Below the pieces are notes generated by a model, which worked only from the letters and a program-made list of their open reading frames with translations, was not told the origin of the DNA and made no database searches. The position numbers were made by a program, and so were the translations under genes. 11,009 nucleotides of DNA from Candidatus Aerophobota bacterium (lineage in GTDB: Bacteria > Aerophobota > Aerophobia > Aerophobales > B3-G15): positions 1 to 11,009 of the forward strand of contig JAUWZM010000081.1 in assembly GCA_030615365.1 (NCBI GenBank), read 5' to 3'. Shown in pieces: positions 1 through 8,898 of this stretch; position 1 is the first letter of the stretch, and each line of letters opens with the position of its first letter.

Positions 1-1788
1 CCTGTTGGCAAAAAAAAAGAGATTTCACCTTCTCCTGCCCCCAAAGATGGTCTTTCCCAGAGCTACATCCGTTATGGAGGGGGCGAGATGCGCCCTGAAA
101 GAAAAGGAGAAGTTTTTCTCAAGCAATCTATAGGAGAAAAAAAGCTAATTCAGCCTCCAGAAGAGGTAGCATTTTTGCCTCAAAGATCTTTTCCCGTAGC
201 TTTTCCCAGGAGGGAAATAAAACCCTTAAAAGTAGTGTCAATTCCTTCTAAAAAAGAAATTCCTCTTTCTGCTTTTAAGATAGCGTTCTCTCCCAGTATT
301 AGTTTTCAACCACCTTTCCCGAGAAGAGAAATGGGACCATCTAAAGAAAGGCCCGTTTTTATGCTAAAAGAAAGAAAAGGGGTAATTCAACCTCCCTTAG
401 AAACATCTTTAGCAGAAAAAGTCTACTATCCGGAACAAATTGAGAAATCCCCTCTTCCTTACTTTTACTTATCTTCTTCCCTGGGAAGTTACGACAACTT
501 TAATTATGGAGTAAATTATGGAAGAGAACTAAATACCACTAAATATCTTTTAGCTGTAGAAAGAAACTCCTCTCCCCTGTGGAGTATTTATGAGGAAGCA
601 GGGTTAAGCCAAAATCTATACAAGGAAGATGACAAAGTTGGACTTACGATTAGCTGGAATAATCCGGGAGAAAGTGGGTGGGGATTAGTAGCAGAAGCTT
701 ACCAGGAAAAATTGGAATTTCCTGATAAGAAAAGGGAGCAAACTAAAGTTTTCTTTCAACCAATGCTGGAGCTAACCAGAGAGAAAAACATCTTTAGGCT
801 AAATGGATGGATAGAAACAGTGGGAGGGTTAGATCAACCAGCTACTGGAGCTACTACAAGGTGGGAAGATATGACTTTTGGTGCCCAGATAGAAATGCAA
901 ATGAGAGAAAGTCCTATAAGTTTAGGTATCAGAGGGGATTGGGAATCTCTCAAAGGAGATTATAATCGCCAGGAAAATCAAGCGTATCTTTGGGGAAAAC
1001 ACAGATCCTTGCTTTCAGGTAAAAATATAGTGGTAAGTTTAGAAGGAGGAATAAAAGGGATTAAGGGAGAAAAGGCAGAATTTGTCCCTTCTCTTAAGGT
1101 TGACTATTTTCTTAGGCCTTCCTGGAGGATAAATCTCGGGGTGGTGAAGAAATTCTACCTTCCCTATTTTTCTTGGTTATATCTAAACAGAGACTATGGC
1201 TATGTGGGTATAAATGAGAATTTAGATGCAGTAAATCTATGGGATTATCGATTAAGATTGGAATCTCAAAATTTACCCAAGGTAGATATTGCCCTGGAAG
1301 TATTCTACAGTAATGGGAGGGGGGTTGTCTGGGACTGGGATGGAGATGAAAACACACCAGAGAATGTTAAATTAAGCCGGCAGGGATGGAAATTGGAATT
1401 TACCTATCATTCTAGTCCCTCTTTTAGGCAGGAGTTGACTTTTATTAGTCAGAACGCAGAAAATATCGATCCCGCACATCCCGGTTGGGTAATCACCTAT
1501 TCTCCCCGGAACAGTGGACAGCTCTGGTTAAAATGGGAGGAAGAGGGATGGGTAGTTGCAGTAGGAGGGGAATGGATTGGCAAGAGATATTACGATTTAG
1601 AAGATTCTTCAAAAGAGTTACCTCCTGGTTGGAGAGGAAGACTTAAAGTATCCAGAAAAACAGGGAATTGGAAGATATTCGCTGAATTAGAATTAAACGA
1701 TTATTGTTTATGGGGATTAGGAGGGGGGAAATACTACAAGCTCCCCAAACAAAAAGTTAACGCAGGAGTGGAGATTAAACTATTTTAA
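1..1788 (+). CDS. Outer-membrane beta-barrel protein, TonB-dependent-receptor-like, 5' partial
   Basis: The frame is open from base 1, so about 595 residues are visible and the gene probably begins upstream. An ATG at 88 has a GGAGG at 76-80, but starting there gives no signal peptide, which a barrel needs; I therefore treat it as internal. The first 130 or so residues are rich in Pro and basic residues and contain diverged repeats (FPRRE twice, IQPP twice). The rest is alternating amphipathic beta-strand sequence with many Tyr/Trp/Gly, typical of outer-membrane barrels. The C-terminal part has the late TonB-receptor pattern: a GKRYYD motif, a Pro-Pro loop, and a final strand ending in Phe, the usual BAM recognition signal. 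No plug domain is visible, so it could equally be another porin-like barrel. Substrate unknown. It converges on the DUF3108 gene. Confidence 0.7.
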   Translation, partial: PVGKKKEISPSPAPKDGLSQSYIRYGGGEMRPERKGEVFLKQSIGEKKLIQPPEEVAFLPQRSFPVAFPRREIKPLKVVSIPSKKEIPLSAFKIAFSPSISFQPPFPRREMGPSKERPVFMLKERKGVIQPPLETSLAEKVYYPEQIEKSPLPYFYLSSSLGSYDNFNYGVNYGRELNTTKYLLAVERNSSPLWSIYEEAGLSQNLYKEDDKVGLTISWNNPGESGWGLVAEAYQEKLEFPDKKREQTKVFFQPMLELTREKNIFRLNGWIETVGGLDQPATGATTRWEDMTFGAQIEMQMRESPISLGIRGDWESLKGDYNRQENQAYLWGKHRSLLSGKNIVVSLEGGIKGIKGEKAEFVPSLKVDYFLRPSWRINLGVVKKFYLPYFSWLYLNRDYGYVGINENLDAVNLWDYRLRLESQNLPKVDIALEVFYSNGRGVVWDWDGDENTPENVKLSRQGWKLEFTYHSSPSFRQELTFISQNAENIDPAHPGWVITYSPRNSGQLWLKWEEEGWVVAVGGEWIGKRYYDLEDSSKELPPGWRGRLKVSRKTGNWKIFAELELNDYCLWGLGGGKYYKLPKQKVNAGVEIKLF

Positions 1789-1808
1789 CGGACCTCCTTT
1801 AAAATAGT
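1779..1808. terminator. Palindrome over two convergent stop codons, possible bidirectional terminator
   Basis: A perfect 10-base inverted repeat, ACTATTTTAA at 1779-1788 and TTAAAATAGT at 1799-1808, with a 10-base loop. It spans the stop codons of both convergent genes. The stem is almost all A/T and neither strand has a long T run after it, so a terminator role is plausible from position but weak in structure. Confidence 0.35.
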
Positions 1809-2513
1809 AATTAAAAGCCCAAGGGAGGTTGATATCTGAATTTGAAGCGGCAAACATCTATCGTCGATAGAAAACCACATCTTAATACCTGCTCCATCAG
1901 TGATTTCCTCGCAAACTAACGCATCATAAACCCCCATGTATGTATACACTTTTTCCGTCCCAGTTACTTCAATTTTCACCTTTTTAAAACCATTGGTATC
2001 TACTAAAAAGATGGTGAAAACTTTACCCACCGTGAGCTGTTGGTCTCTTAGCCAATAGATTAAACTAATCATATCCAGAAAAGGGTAAGAAATTTTTCTC
2101 TCCCATTCCTTATTTTTTTTTAGATTTTTAAATACAGCTACTTTGCTTTCCAGGTCAATTAAGATATTTACCTTTTCCTGGTGGGAACCTTCATTGATAT
2201 CCATTCTTATCATCCGAGGATAAAGAGTATGTAAATCAGCAAAGCTTTCTATCCTATCCTCAACCTTAAGGAAAAGGGAAAGAAAATCCGAACCTTTGGT
2301 ATGGGAGATAAAAAGGTACGTGGGATAGCCATCAACCTCAGTGATCTCTTTTACCTCAAGCTCCTGGTCAGCTATAGGCAAACCTAACAGTTTCACATTA
2401 TACACCAGTTTTTCTCCTACCTTGAAGGGGTGGGAGATTCCTGGTAGATTAGTGAAAAGGAAGAGGAATAAAAAACAAATAAGTACCTTAAGTTTGTTGT
2501 CACGAAACAGCAT
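1785..2513 (-). CDS. DUF3108-family exported protein
   Basis: A 242-residue protein from the ATG at 2513. It has a short basic start, a hydrophobic Leu/Phe-rich stretch at about residues 10-21 (signal peptide or anchor), then FKVGEKLVYNV at 30-40, the typical opening of DUF3108 proteins. Near the C-terminus MWFSIDDRCLPLQI followed by a Gly-Leu-rich strand matches the family's closing strands. Members are predicted periplasmic or envelope proteins of unknown function, all-beta in appearance. A TTG at 2537 would extend the frame by eight codons, but the promoter at 2552-2580 would place transcription start near 2545, leaving almost no leader. The ATG gives a leader of about 30 bases, so I prefer it, although no strong Shine-Dalgarno is seen for either. 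It is a single-gene unit, convergent with the barrel gene and divergent from the ABC exporter. Confidence 0.8.
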   Translation of the reverse strand: MLFRDNKLKVLICFLFLFLFTNLPGISHPFKVGEKLVYNVKLLGLPIADQELEVKEITEVDGYPTYLFISHTKGSDFLSLFLKVEDRIESFADLHTLYPRMIRMDINEGSHQEKVNILIDLESKVAVFKNLKKNKEWERKISYPFLDMISLIYWLRDQQLTVGKVFTIFLVDTNGFKKVKIEVTGTEKVYTYMGVYDALVCEEITDGAGIKMWFSIDDRCLPLQIQISTSLGLLITILKEVR

Positions 2514-2551
2514 CAATTTGTGTAATCCCAGTTTCAAGAAAATTTTTTATT

Positions 2552-2580
2552 ATTATAACACAAATTGTAAAATTTGCCAA
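2552..2580 (-). promoter_or_regulatory. Sigma70-type promoter for the DUF3108 gene
   Basis: On the minus strand, TTGGCA (2580-2575) and TATAAT (2557-2552) are separated by exactly 17 bases. The -10 box is perfect and the -35 box is one mismatch from TTGACA. The expected start near 2545 leaves a short leader to the ATG at 2513, which helps decide that gene's start. Confidence 0.7.
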
Positions 2581-2592
2581 TAAGCGAATAAG

Positions 2593-2621
2593 TTGACTTT
2601 TTTCATAAAACTGTTAATAAT
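2593..2621 (+). promoter_or_regulatory. Sigma70-type promoter for the ABC exporter operon
   Basis: TTGACT (2593-2598) and AATAAT (2616-2621) lie 17 bases apart, each one mismatch from consensus. Transcription would start near 2628, giving a leader of about 100 bases to the ATG at 2729. That leader holds a small hairpin (TTGGG 2675-2679 with CCCAA 2685-2689) and no other recognised element. The -35 box sits only 12 bases from the -35 box of the opposite-facing promoter. Confidence 0.65.
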
Positions 2622-2728
2622 TAGAGTGTAAAGGTAGCCACAAGATTGGGAGATAAGCATAAGATTGTTTTATTTTGGGACTCACCCAAGCCCTTTAATG
2701 AAAATCTGAATTAGTACGGTGAGAATAA

Positions 2729-3748
2729 ATGGAAAAAACCATCGAGGTAAAGAACTTAATTAAAATCTATAAACGGGAAATCGTAGCAGTAAACAACATC
2801 TCCTTTTCTGTACACAAAGAGGAGATTTTTGGTTTTTTAGGACCGAACGGAGCAGGAAAATCAACTACCATTAAGATATTAATTGGCTTGATTAAACCAA
2901 CCAATGGAAAACTTTTTCTTAATGGAATTGATATCGCAAAACAGCCCTGGCAGATAAAGCAGAATGCAGGCTATGCTGCCCAGGAAACAGCCATTGATGA
3001 TCGCCTGACCTGCCTTGAAAACATTTACCTTCAAGGCCATTTTTACCATCTTCCTAAAGAAGAAATAAGAAGACGCAGCGAAGAAGTGTTAAAAATGTTT
3101 AACTTGTTTAACCGAAGAAATAGCTTAGCTGATACTTTTTCCGGAGGTATGCTGAAGAGATTAGATATAGCCGAGGCATTGATTCATCGTCCTAAGATAC
3201 TATTTTTAGATGAGCCAACCCTGGGATTGGATGTTCAAACCAGGCAAACTATCTGGGAGTATATCAGGAAGCTGCGCCATGATAACCAGATGACTATCTT
3301 TCTTACCACGCATTACATGGAAGAAGCGGACGCCCTTTGTGATCGAGTTGCCATCATTGATCAGGGGGAAATCAAAGCCATAGATAGCCCGGAAAAACTA
3401 AAGCAGCAGATAGGTGGAGATATCATCACAGTAAATTTTTCCGCAGCTGACAATGGGAAAATTCAAAATGTTTTGATGGAAGTTAGACAGATCCCTCGGG
3501 TAAAGGAAGTTGATCTTGGCAGAAGTGAAATTTATCAAATAATAGTGAGCCAAAAGGGAGATAAAATTATTCCAGAAATTTTTTCTATCTGTCAAAAAAA
3601 CAAGGTAAGTATTAACTCCATTCGTCTGAAAAGGCCCTCTCTGGAAGATGTATATCTTCACTTTACCGGCAGGACAATTCAAGAGAAAGAGGGAAGCAAG
3701 GAGGATTTAATGAAAACTCGCATGATGAGACACAGGCTTCGCCGATGA
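2729..3748 (+). CDS. ABC transporter ATP-binding protein, DrrA-type exporter
   Basis: A 339-residue ATPase that would power the membrane partner encoded next. Visible motifs: Walker A GPNGAGKST (residues 38-46), Q-loop Gln85, signature FSGGM (137-141), Walker B ILFLDEP (157-163) with Glu162 as catalytic base, D-loop GLD (166-168) and switch His195. The SGGM signature followed by RLDIAEAL is characteristic of the DrrA/NodI/CcmA-like exporter ATPases. The region after about residue 220 resembles the DUF4162 domain that ends many of these, including the closing RPSLEDVYLHFTGR. Start: GGTGAG lies about 5 bases before the ATG. The stop overlaps the permease start as ATGA, so translation is probably coupled. 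The substrate (drug, lipid, polysaccharide or other) cannot be told. Expression is likely from the promoter at 2593-2621. Confidence 0.93.
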   Translation: MEKTIEVKNLIKIYKREIVAVNNISFSVHKEEIFGFLGPNGAGKSTTIKILIGLIKPTNGKLFLNGIDIAKQPWQIKQNAGYAAQETAIDDRLTCLENIYLQGHFYHLPKEEIRRRSEEVLKMFNLFNRRNSLADTFSGGMLKRLDIAEALIHRPKILFLDEPTLGLDVQTRQTIWEYIRKLRHDNQMTIFLTTHYMEEADALCDRVAIIDQGEIKAIDSPEKLKQQIGGDIITVNFSAADNGKIQNVLMEVRQIPRVKEVDLGRSEIYQIIVSQKGDKIIPEIFSICQKNKVSINSIRLKRPSLEDVYLHFTGRTIQEKEGSKEDLMKTRMMRHRLRR

Positions 3749-4530
3749 TGAGATTACTCATAGATAGCTGGTGGGTAGCGTATAGGGAGTTGATAAAGTT
3801 TTTTCGTGAAAAGGCAAGATTGGTAGTGGTTGTTATTCAACCACTTGTTTGGCTGGGATTAATGGGCAATATGATGAGTGGGATGATGAATAACAATATG
3901 GCATCCAGAGCCCTGGGAGTAAGCAATTATCTTGATTTTATGACTCCAGGGATAATTCTTATGACTACTCTCTTTGGAGGAATGTTTGGAGGCATGACCA
4001 TAATCTGGGACAGACGGATTGGATATCTGGAAAAGCTATTGGCCTCACCCATCAAGAGAGGAGCAATTCCCCTGGGAAAAAGCATCTCCAGTATGATCCA
4101 GGGAGCAGTACAGGTAGCGATAATCGTTGTTATTGCATCTTTATTTGGAGTTCGCTTTCAGACAGGAATTCCTGGTATATTACTCATTATATTTATCGCT
4201 ATGCTATTCTGTTTAATCTTATCTGGATTCTCTTTAGTTTTAGCTTCAATAATTAAAACTCACGAGACCTTGATGGCTGTAATTAGCTTTTTTATGATGC
4301 CCTTGATGTTCACCAGCAATGCTTTATTCCCTATAGCTGTAATGCCAAAATGGCTTGCTGCTATTGCGAAGATAAATCCAGTTTCCCTTGCTGTCACTTC
4401 TATAAGAGAGCTAACTATCCATGGTTGGGAATGGGAAAAGATACTCCCCTCTCTAAGTATAGTTGTAATTCTTTGTATTGCCTCTATGCTAATCTCTCAA
4501 TTTGCCTTCCAGCGTGAGACAGTGGAATGA
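3745..4530 (+). CDS. ABC-2 type transporter permease, DrrB-type
   Basis: A 261-residue integral inner-membrane protein, the usual length for an ABC-2 half-transporter permease. Six hydrophobic segments can be seen at about residues 26-45, 65-87, 118-136, 142-170, 175-199 and 233-253. The YLEKLLASPI motif (94-103) after segment 2 and SNALFP (191-196) are hallmarks of the DrrB/NodJ family, and the region around 94-103 corresponds to the ATPase-contacting helix of the family. It starts inside the stop of the ATPase gene (ATGA), so the two form one exporter, presumably a homodimer of each. The loop after segment 1 is unusually Met-rich (six Met in residues 40-52). No gene follows in the operon; REP-like hairpins begin about 60 bases after the stop. 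Confidence 0.92.
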   Translation: MMRLLIDSWWVAYRELIKFFREKARLVVVVIQPLVWLGLMGNMMSGMMNNNMASRALGVSNYLDFMTPGIILMTTLFGGMFGGMTIIWDRRIGYLEKLLASPIKRGAIPLGKSISSMIQGAVQVAIIVVIASLFGVRFQTGIPGILLIIFIAMLFCLILSGFSLVLASIIKTHETLMAVISFFMMPLMFTSNALFPIAVMPKWLAAIAKINPVSLAVTSIRELTIHGWEWEKILPSLSIVVILCIASMLISQFAFQRETVE

Positions 4531-4587
4531 TAGGTACCCCAAAAGTTAGACAAGAGAAAATGTGAAAGATAAACCCGGATTCGGTAA

Positions 4588-4641
4588 GTAGCTTGCCGAT
4601 TTATCGGCGCATTAAATTCGCCCAATGAATTGGGCAGCTAC
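4588..4641. repeat. REP-like inverted pair (BIME-like element 1)
   Basis: Two hairpins face each other, each headed by GTAG at its 5' foot. The plus-strand unit has GTAG at 4588-4591 and a stem GCCGAT 4595-4600 / ATCGGC 4603-4608. The minus-strand unit has GTAG at 4641-4638 and a stem GCCCAA 4620-4625 / TTGGGC 4630-4635. The two feet also pair with each other (GTAGCT 4588-4593 with AGCTAC 4636-4641), giving a possible Y-shaped fold. This is the architecture of bacterial REP/BIME elements mobilised by RAYT transposases (family knowledge); no such gene is in the window. It could also terminate or protect the exporter mRNA. Confidence 0.7.
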
Positions 4642-4706
4642 TAGTGCAGTCAAGCAAGCTTGACCACTACACTACAATAATTGTAGTGGCCGAGTTTACT
4701 CGGCAA
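4642..4706. repeat. REP-like divergent pair (BIME-like element 2)
   Basis: Immediately after element 1. A minus-strand unit has GTAG at 4670-4667 and a stem GTCAAG 4649-4654 / CTTGAC 4659-4664. A plus-strand unit has GTAG at 4683-4686 and a stem GCCGAG 4689-4694 / CTCGGC 4699-4704 around a TTTA loop. Here the GTAG feet face each other and lie in a perfect 9-base palindrome (4670-4678 with 4680-4688). TAGTG at 4642-4646 mirrors CACTA at 4665-4669. The rest of the spacer up to 4780 shows no clear promoter or other element. Confidence 0.65.
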
Positions 4707-4793
4707 ATTAGATCAAACAAATTTTTGATTTTATAAATTCCTATACCTCGAGAAAAGTCTTGGCATTACTTTTATCTACATCAGGAGAGTATA

Positions 4794-5837
4794 ATGAAAG
4801 CCGCTGTTTTAGAAACCATTGAGAACTTAAAGATTAAAGAAATCCCAAAGCCTGTCCCCTTGTCGGGAGAAATTTTAGTAAAAATTAAAGCGTGTGCTAT
4901 CTGTGGAACTGATGTAAGAGTATATCATCATGGACACAAGCATATTAGATTTCCCCGGGTTACAGGACACGAGCTAACCGGAGAAATTGTAGAGATTGGG
5001 GACAGGGTAAAAAATTATAAGGTAGGACAAAAATTAGCTGTAGACCCAGCTATTCCCTGTGGGAGTTGTTATTACTGTCGGAGAGGAATGCAGAGTATGT
5101 GTCTTAATCTTAAAGCCATTGGTTATCACTATAATGGTGGATTTGCTGAATTTATGGTTGTCCCTGAAGATGCGGTAAAAAATGGATGCGTCAATCTTCT
5201 TCCTTCCAATGTAAGCTTTGAGGAAGGTGCTTTAGCTGAGCCTTGTGCCTGTGCTATAAATGGGCAAGAGCTATCTCAAATCAAACCGGGGGATACAGTG
5301 GTAATAATAGGAGCAGGTCCTTTGGGTTGTATACATATGCAATTAGCCAGGGTGAGGGGAGCTGCGAAAGTCATCGCCATAGATTTATCTCCATCTCGTC
5401 TCAATTTTGCTGCTAATTTTGTTGAGCCTGATGTGACAATTGATTCCTCCTCTGATGATGCAATATCTAAGGTGAGAGCAGAAACTCAGGGACGCGGAGC
5501 CGACAAGATAATTGTAGCCTGCCCCAGTGGAAAAGCCCAGGAAGATTCTCTTAAAATGATATCTCCTCGAGGAATTGTCAATTTCTTCGGAGGATTACCA
5601 AAAGATAAGCCTTTCATCAAATTCGATTCTAACCTGCTTCACTATGGAGAGTTTTATGTAGTTGGAACTCATGGCTCTGCACCTCGGGATAATAAATTAG
5701 CTCTTCAGCTTATCTCTCAGGGTAAGATAAAAGTTGAGGAACTGATTACTCACCGTCTTCCTTTAGATAAATTAGAAGAGGGGATAAGGTTAGCTGAGAG
5801 TGGAGAATCAATGAAAGTAGTTATTTGTCCGGAGTAA
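4794..5837 (+). CDS. Zinc-dependent medium-chain alcohol/polyol dehydrogenase
   Basis: A 347-residue member of the zinc MDR superfamily (sorbitol/threonine dehydrogenase-like), cytosolic, oxidising a secondary alcohol or sugar alcohol with NAD(P). Catalytic zinc ligands are apparent at Cys37 (CAICGTD), His59-Glu60 (GHE) and Glu149. The structural zinc site is complete: Cys89, Cys92, Cys95, Cys103. The nucleotide-binding fold has GAGPLG at 173-178, and Asp197 at the end of the next strand suggests NAD rather than NADP (inference). Start: ATG at 4794 with AGGAG at 4783-4787, ideal spacing. The true substrate cannot be named from sequence; no sugar-pathway genes flank it. It stands alone behind the REP-like hairpins and ends five bases from the convergent rnfB stop. 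Confidence 0.9.
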   Translation: MKAAVLETIENLKIKEIPKPVPLSGEILVKIKACAICGTDVRVYHHGHKHIRFPRVTGHELTGEIVEIGDRVKNYKVGQKLAVDPAIPCGSCYYCRRGMQSMCLNLKAIGYHYNGGFAEFMVVPEDAVKNGCVNLLPSNVSFEEGALAEPCACAINGQELSQIKPGDTVVIIGAGPLGCIHMQLARVRGAAKVIAIDLSPSRLNFAANFVEPDVTIDSSSDDAISKVRAETQGRGADKIIVACPSGKAQEDSLKMISPRGIVNFFGGLPKDKPFIKFDSNLLHYGEFYVVGTHGSAPRDNKLALQLISQGKIKVEELITHRLPLDKLEEGIRLAESGESMKVVICPE

Positions 5838-5842
5838 AAAGG

Positions 5843-6655
5843 TTAATTTTCTCTTTCGAGAAAATTTATCTGAACTATGGCGTTGGTGGGACATTTAATG
5901 GCACAGACCCCACATTTCTGGCAATTTCGAGGATCAATGCAGGCAAGATCATTCAAAAGCTCACAGGCATCAAAAGGACAGAACTTCTCACATAAACGGC
6001 AAGTTATGCAAGACTTTTTGCAAACCTCTCGAGCTTTTTTGCCCTTTTCTAAAGAACTGCAGGCTACCTTATAATTTATATCATCAAGACTCTCCAGAGA
6101 GATTATGTGTCGAGGACAAGCCCCTACACAGCTTCCACATCCTGTGCATTTATTTAAATCAATTTGTGGAAGTCCTTTCACCATTTTTATAGCATCGAAA
6201 GGACAAGCTGCTTCGCAATCACCAAATCCAATGCACCCATAAGGACAGGCTGTATCTGCCCCCATTATGATGTTTGCTGCTCCACAGCTCTTTACTCCCT
6301 GGTAAATTGCCTTGTTAGTTCTCTGTTCGCTCTGAGCGCCACAGTGAATAAAGGCTACTCTTTTTTGAACAGTTGCCGATTCCACACCCATTACACGAGA
6401 AATCTTCTTCGCAGCATCACTTCCCCCCGCTAAACAACTGCTCGCTAAGGTACTGTCTTTCGCAATGGCCTCGGCTAAAGCTCTACAACTGGCAAAACCA
6501 CAGGCACCACAATTTACGCCAGGAAGAGCATCAAGGATTTGTTCTGCTCGAGGGTCAACCTTTACCCTTAATTTTTTGTGGGCAATAGATAAAACAAAAG
6601 CAAATAACGCAGACATCCCCCCCATTACCATAATAGATATCAAAACTAAACCCAT
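5843..6655 (-). CDS. rnfB: Rnf electron transport complex subunit RnfB
   Basis: A 270-residue polyferredoxin subunit of the membrane Rnf complex, which couples ferredoxin:NAD electron transfer to ion pumping. An N-terminal membrane helix (about residues 2-24) is followed by the RnfB Fe-S domain with Cys49, 52, 57 and 74. Further Cys clusters follow: 137/141/147/151, 170/173/176/180, 216/219/222/226 and 245/248/251/255, the last ones classic ferredoxin CxxCxxCxxxCP repeats. Extra Cys at 105, 124, 199 and 212 may add to binding. An ATG ten codons upstream (6685) lies inside rnfA and has no Shine-Dalgarno. The ATG at 6655 has GGGGGA about 8 bases before it and gives the normal short RnfB N-terminus, so I chose it. 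It follows rnfA by 16 bases and is the last gene of the leftward cluster. Confidence 0.94.
   Translation of the reverse strand: MGLVLISIMVMGGMSALFAFVLSIAHKKLRVKVDPRAEQILDALPGVNCGACGFASCRALAEAIAKDSTLASSCLAGGSDAAKKISRVMGVESATVQKRVAFIHCGAQSEQRTNKAIYQGVKSCGAANIIMGADTACPYGCIGFGDCEAACPFDAIKMVKGLPQIDLNKCTGCGSCVGACPRHIISLESLDDINYKVACSSLEKGKKAREVCKKSCITCRLCEKFCPFDACELLNDLACIDPRNCQKCGVCAIKCPTNAIVQINFLEREN
5845..5866 (-). terminator. Possible rho-independent terminator of the rnfA-rnfB end
   Basis: On the minus strand a perfect 9-bp stem (5866-5858 with 5853-5845) closed by a GAAA tetraloop lies in the last codons of rnfB, ending at the first base of its stop codon. It is followed by AACC and five Ts (5840-5836). 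The stem is A/T-rich, so the terminator would be modest. The T run overlaps the stop codon of the convergent dehydrogenase gene. Confidence 0.45.
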
Positions 6656-6671
6656 TGATCTTCCCCCAATT

Positions 6672-7253
6672 TTAGGATGTCCCAATGAGACCGGTAAAGC
6701 CCATAAAAACTAAGGCTAAAAGGCCAGCGGTAATCAATGTGATAGATGCTCCCCGTAGGGACTTAGGGATATTAGCAAACTCCAGCTCTTCCCTTATCCC
6801 GGCCATTATCAACATAACTAAAGTAAATCCAGCCCCGGCTCCAAAACCAAAAGCTATACTCTCCAAAAAAGAGTATCCTCGCATAGGTATTGACAGTGCT
6901 AAGAAAAAAATACCACAGTTAGTGGTAATAAGCGGTAAATATATTCCTAAAGACCTGTATAGAGCAGGGCTTGTCTTACGGATAAACATCTCTATCAGTT
7001 GAACTAAAGAAGCAATGACTAAAATATCAGAAACATACTCTAAGAAAGGAAGATTAAGCCCAACAATAATGAAGTGATTAATAGGCCAGACAATAACTGC
7101 CGTGAGAGTCATAACAAAGGTGGTAGCAAAACCCATTGCTAAGGATGAGGATATTTTCCCTGATACACCAATGAATGGACAGATGCCCAAAAAGTATCGC
7201 AGAACAAAGTTGTTTATTAAAACAGTGCCCAGCAAAATCAAAATTATTTTCAT
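6672..7253 (-). CDS. rnfA: Rnf electron transport complex subunit RnfA
   Basis: A 193-residue membrane protein of normal RnfA length with about six hydrophobic helices. NNFVL (14-18), LGICPFIGVS (22-31), and LGIYLPLITTNC (102-113) identify RnfA rather than its paralogue RnfE. Cys25 and Cys113 correspond to the Cys pair that, with two Cys from RnfE, holds an intramembrane [2Fe-2S] cluster in Rnf and Nqr complexes (family knowledge). It starts 24 bases after the pyrG stop with a weak GGA in front of the ATG, and is followed by rnfB, as at the end of many rnfCDGEAB operons. The other four subunits are absent from this neighbourhood. Confidence 0.95.
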   Translation of the reverse strand: MKIILILLGTVLINNFVLRYFLGICPFIGVSGKISSSLAMGFATTFVMTLTAVIVWPINHFIIVGLNLPFLEYVSDILVIASLVQLIEMFIRKTSPALYRSLGIYLPLITTNCGIFFLALSIPMRGYSFLESIAFGFGAGAGFTLVMLIMAGIREELEFANIPKSLRGASITLITAGLLALVFMGFTGLIGTS

Positions 7254-7277
7254 TTTATTTCCAATTCTTGCAGCTGG

Positions 7278-8873
<1,596 letters not shown>

Positions 8874-8898
8874 TTATCTTTTCTTCAAGCGTATAATT

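Noticed and set aside
2633..2660. A GGTAGCC at 2633-2639 resembling the foot of the REP-like units
   Set aside because: No hairpin follows it and there is no partner in the spacer.
4588..4706. CRISPR array or attenuator series in the hairpin-rich spacer
   Set aside because: There are no equal-length direct repeats with spacers, no cas genes, and the hairpins point in both directions.
6656..6685. Upstream ATG start for rnfB at 6685
   Set aside because: It lies inside rnfA, lacks a ribosome site and adds residues not found in RnfB; the ATG at 6655 has GGGGGA at good spacing.
5877..6713. Several plus-strand open frames of 65-89 codons opposite rnfB
   Set aside because: They are antisense to a clearly coding, Cys-cluster-rich gene and have no domain, start signal or context of their own.
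6685..7002. 105-codon plus-strand open frame opposite rnfA
   Set aside because: Antisense shadow of a well-identified membrane protein gene; its composition only mirrors rnfA codons.
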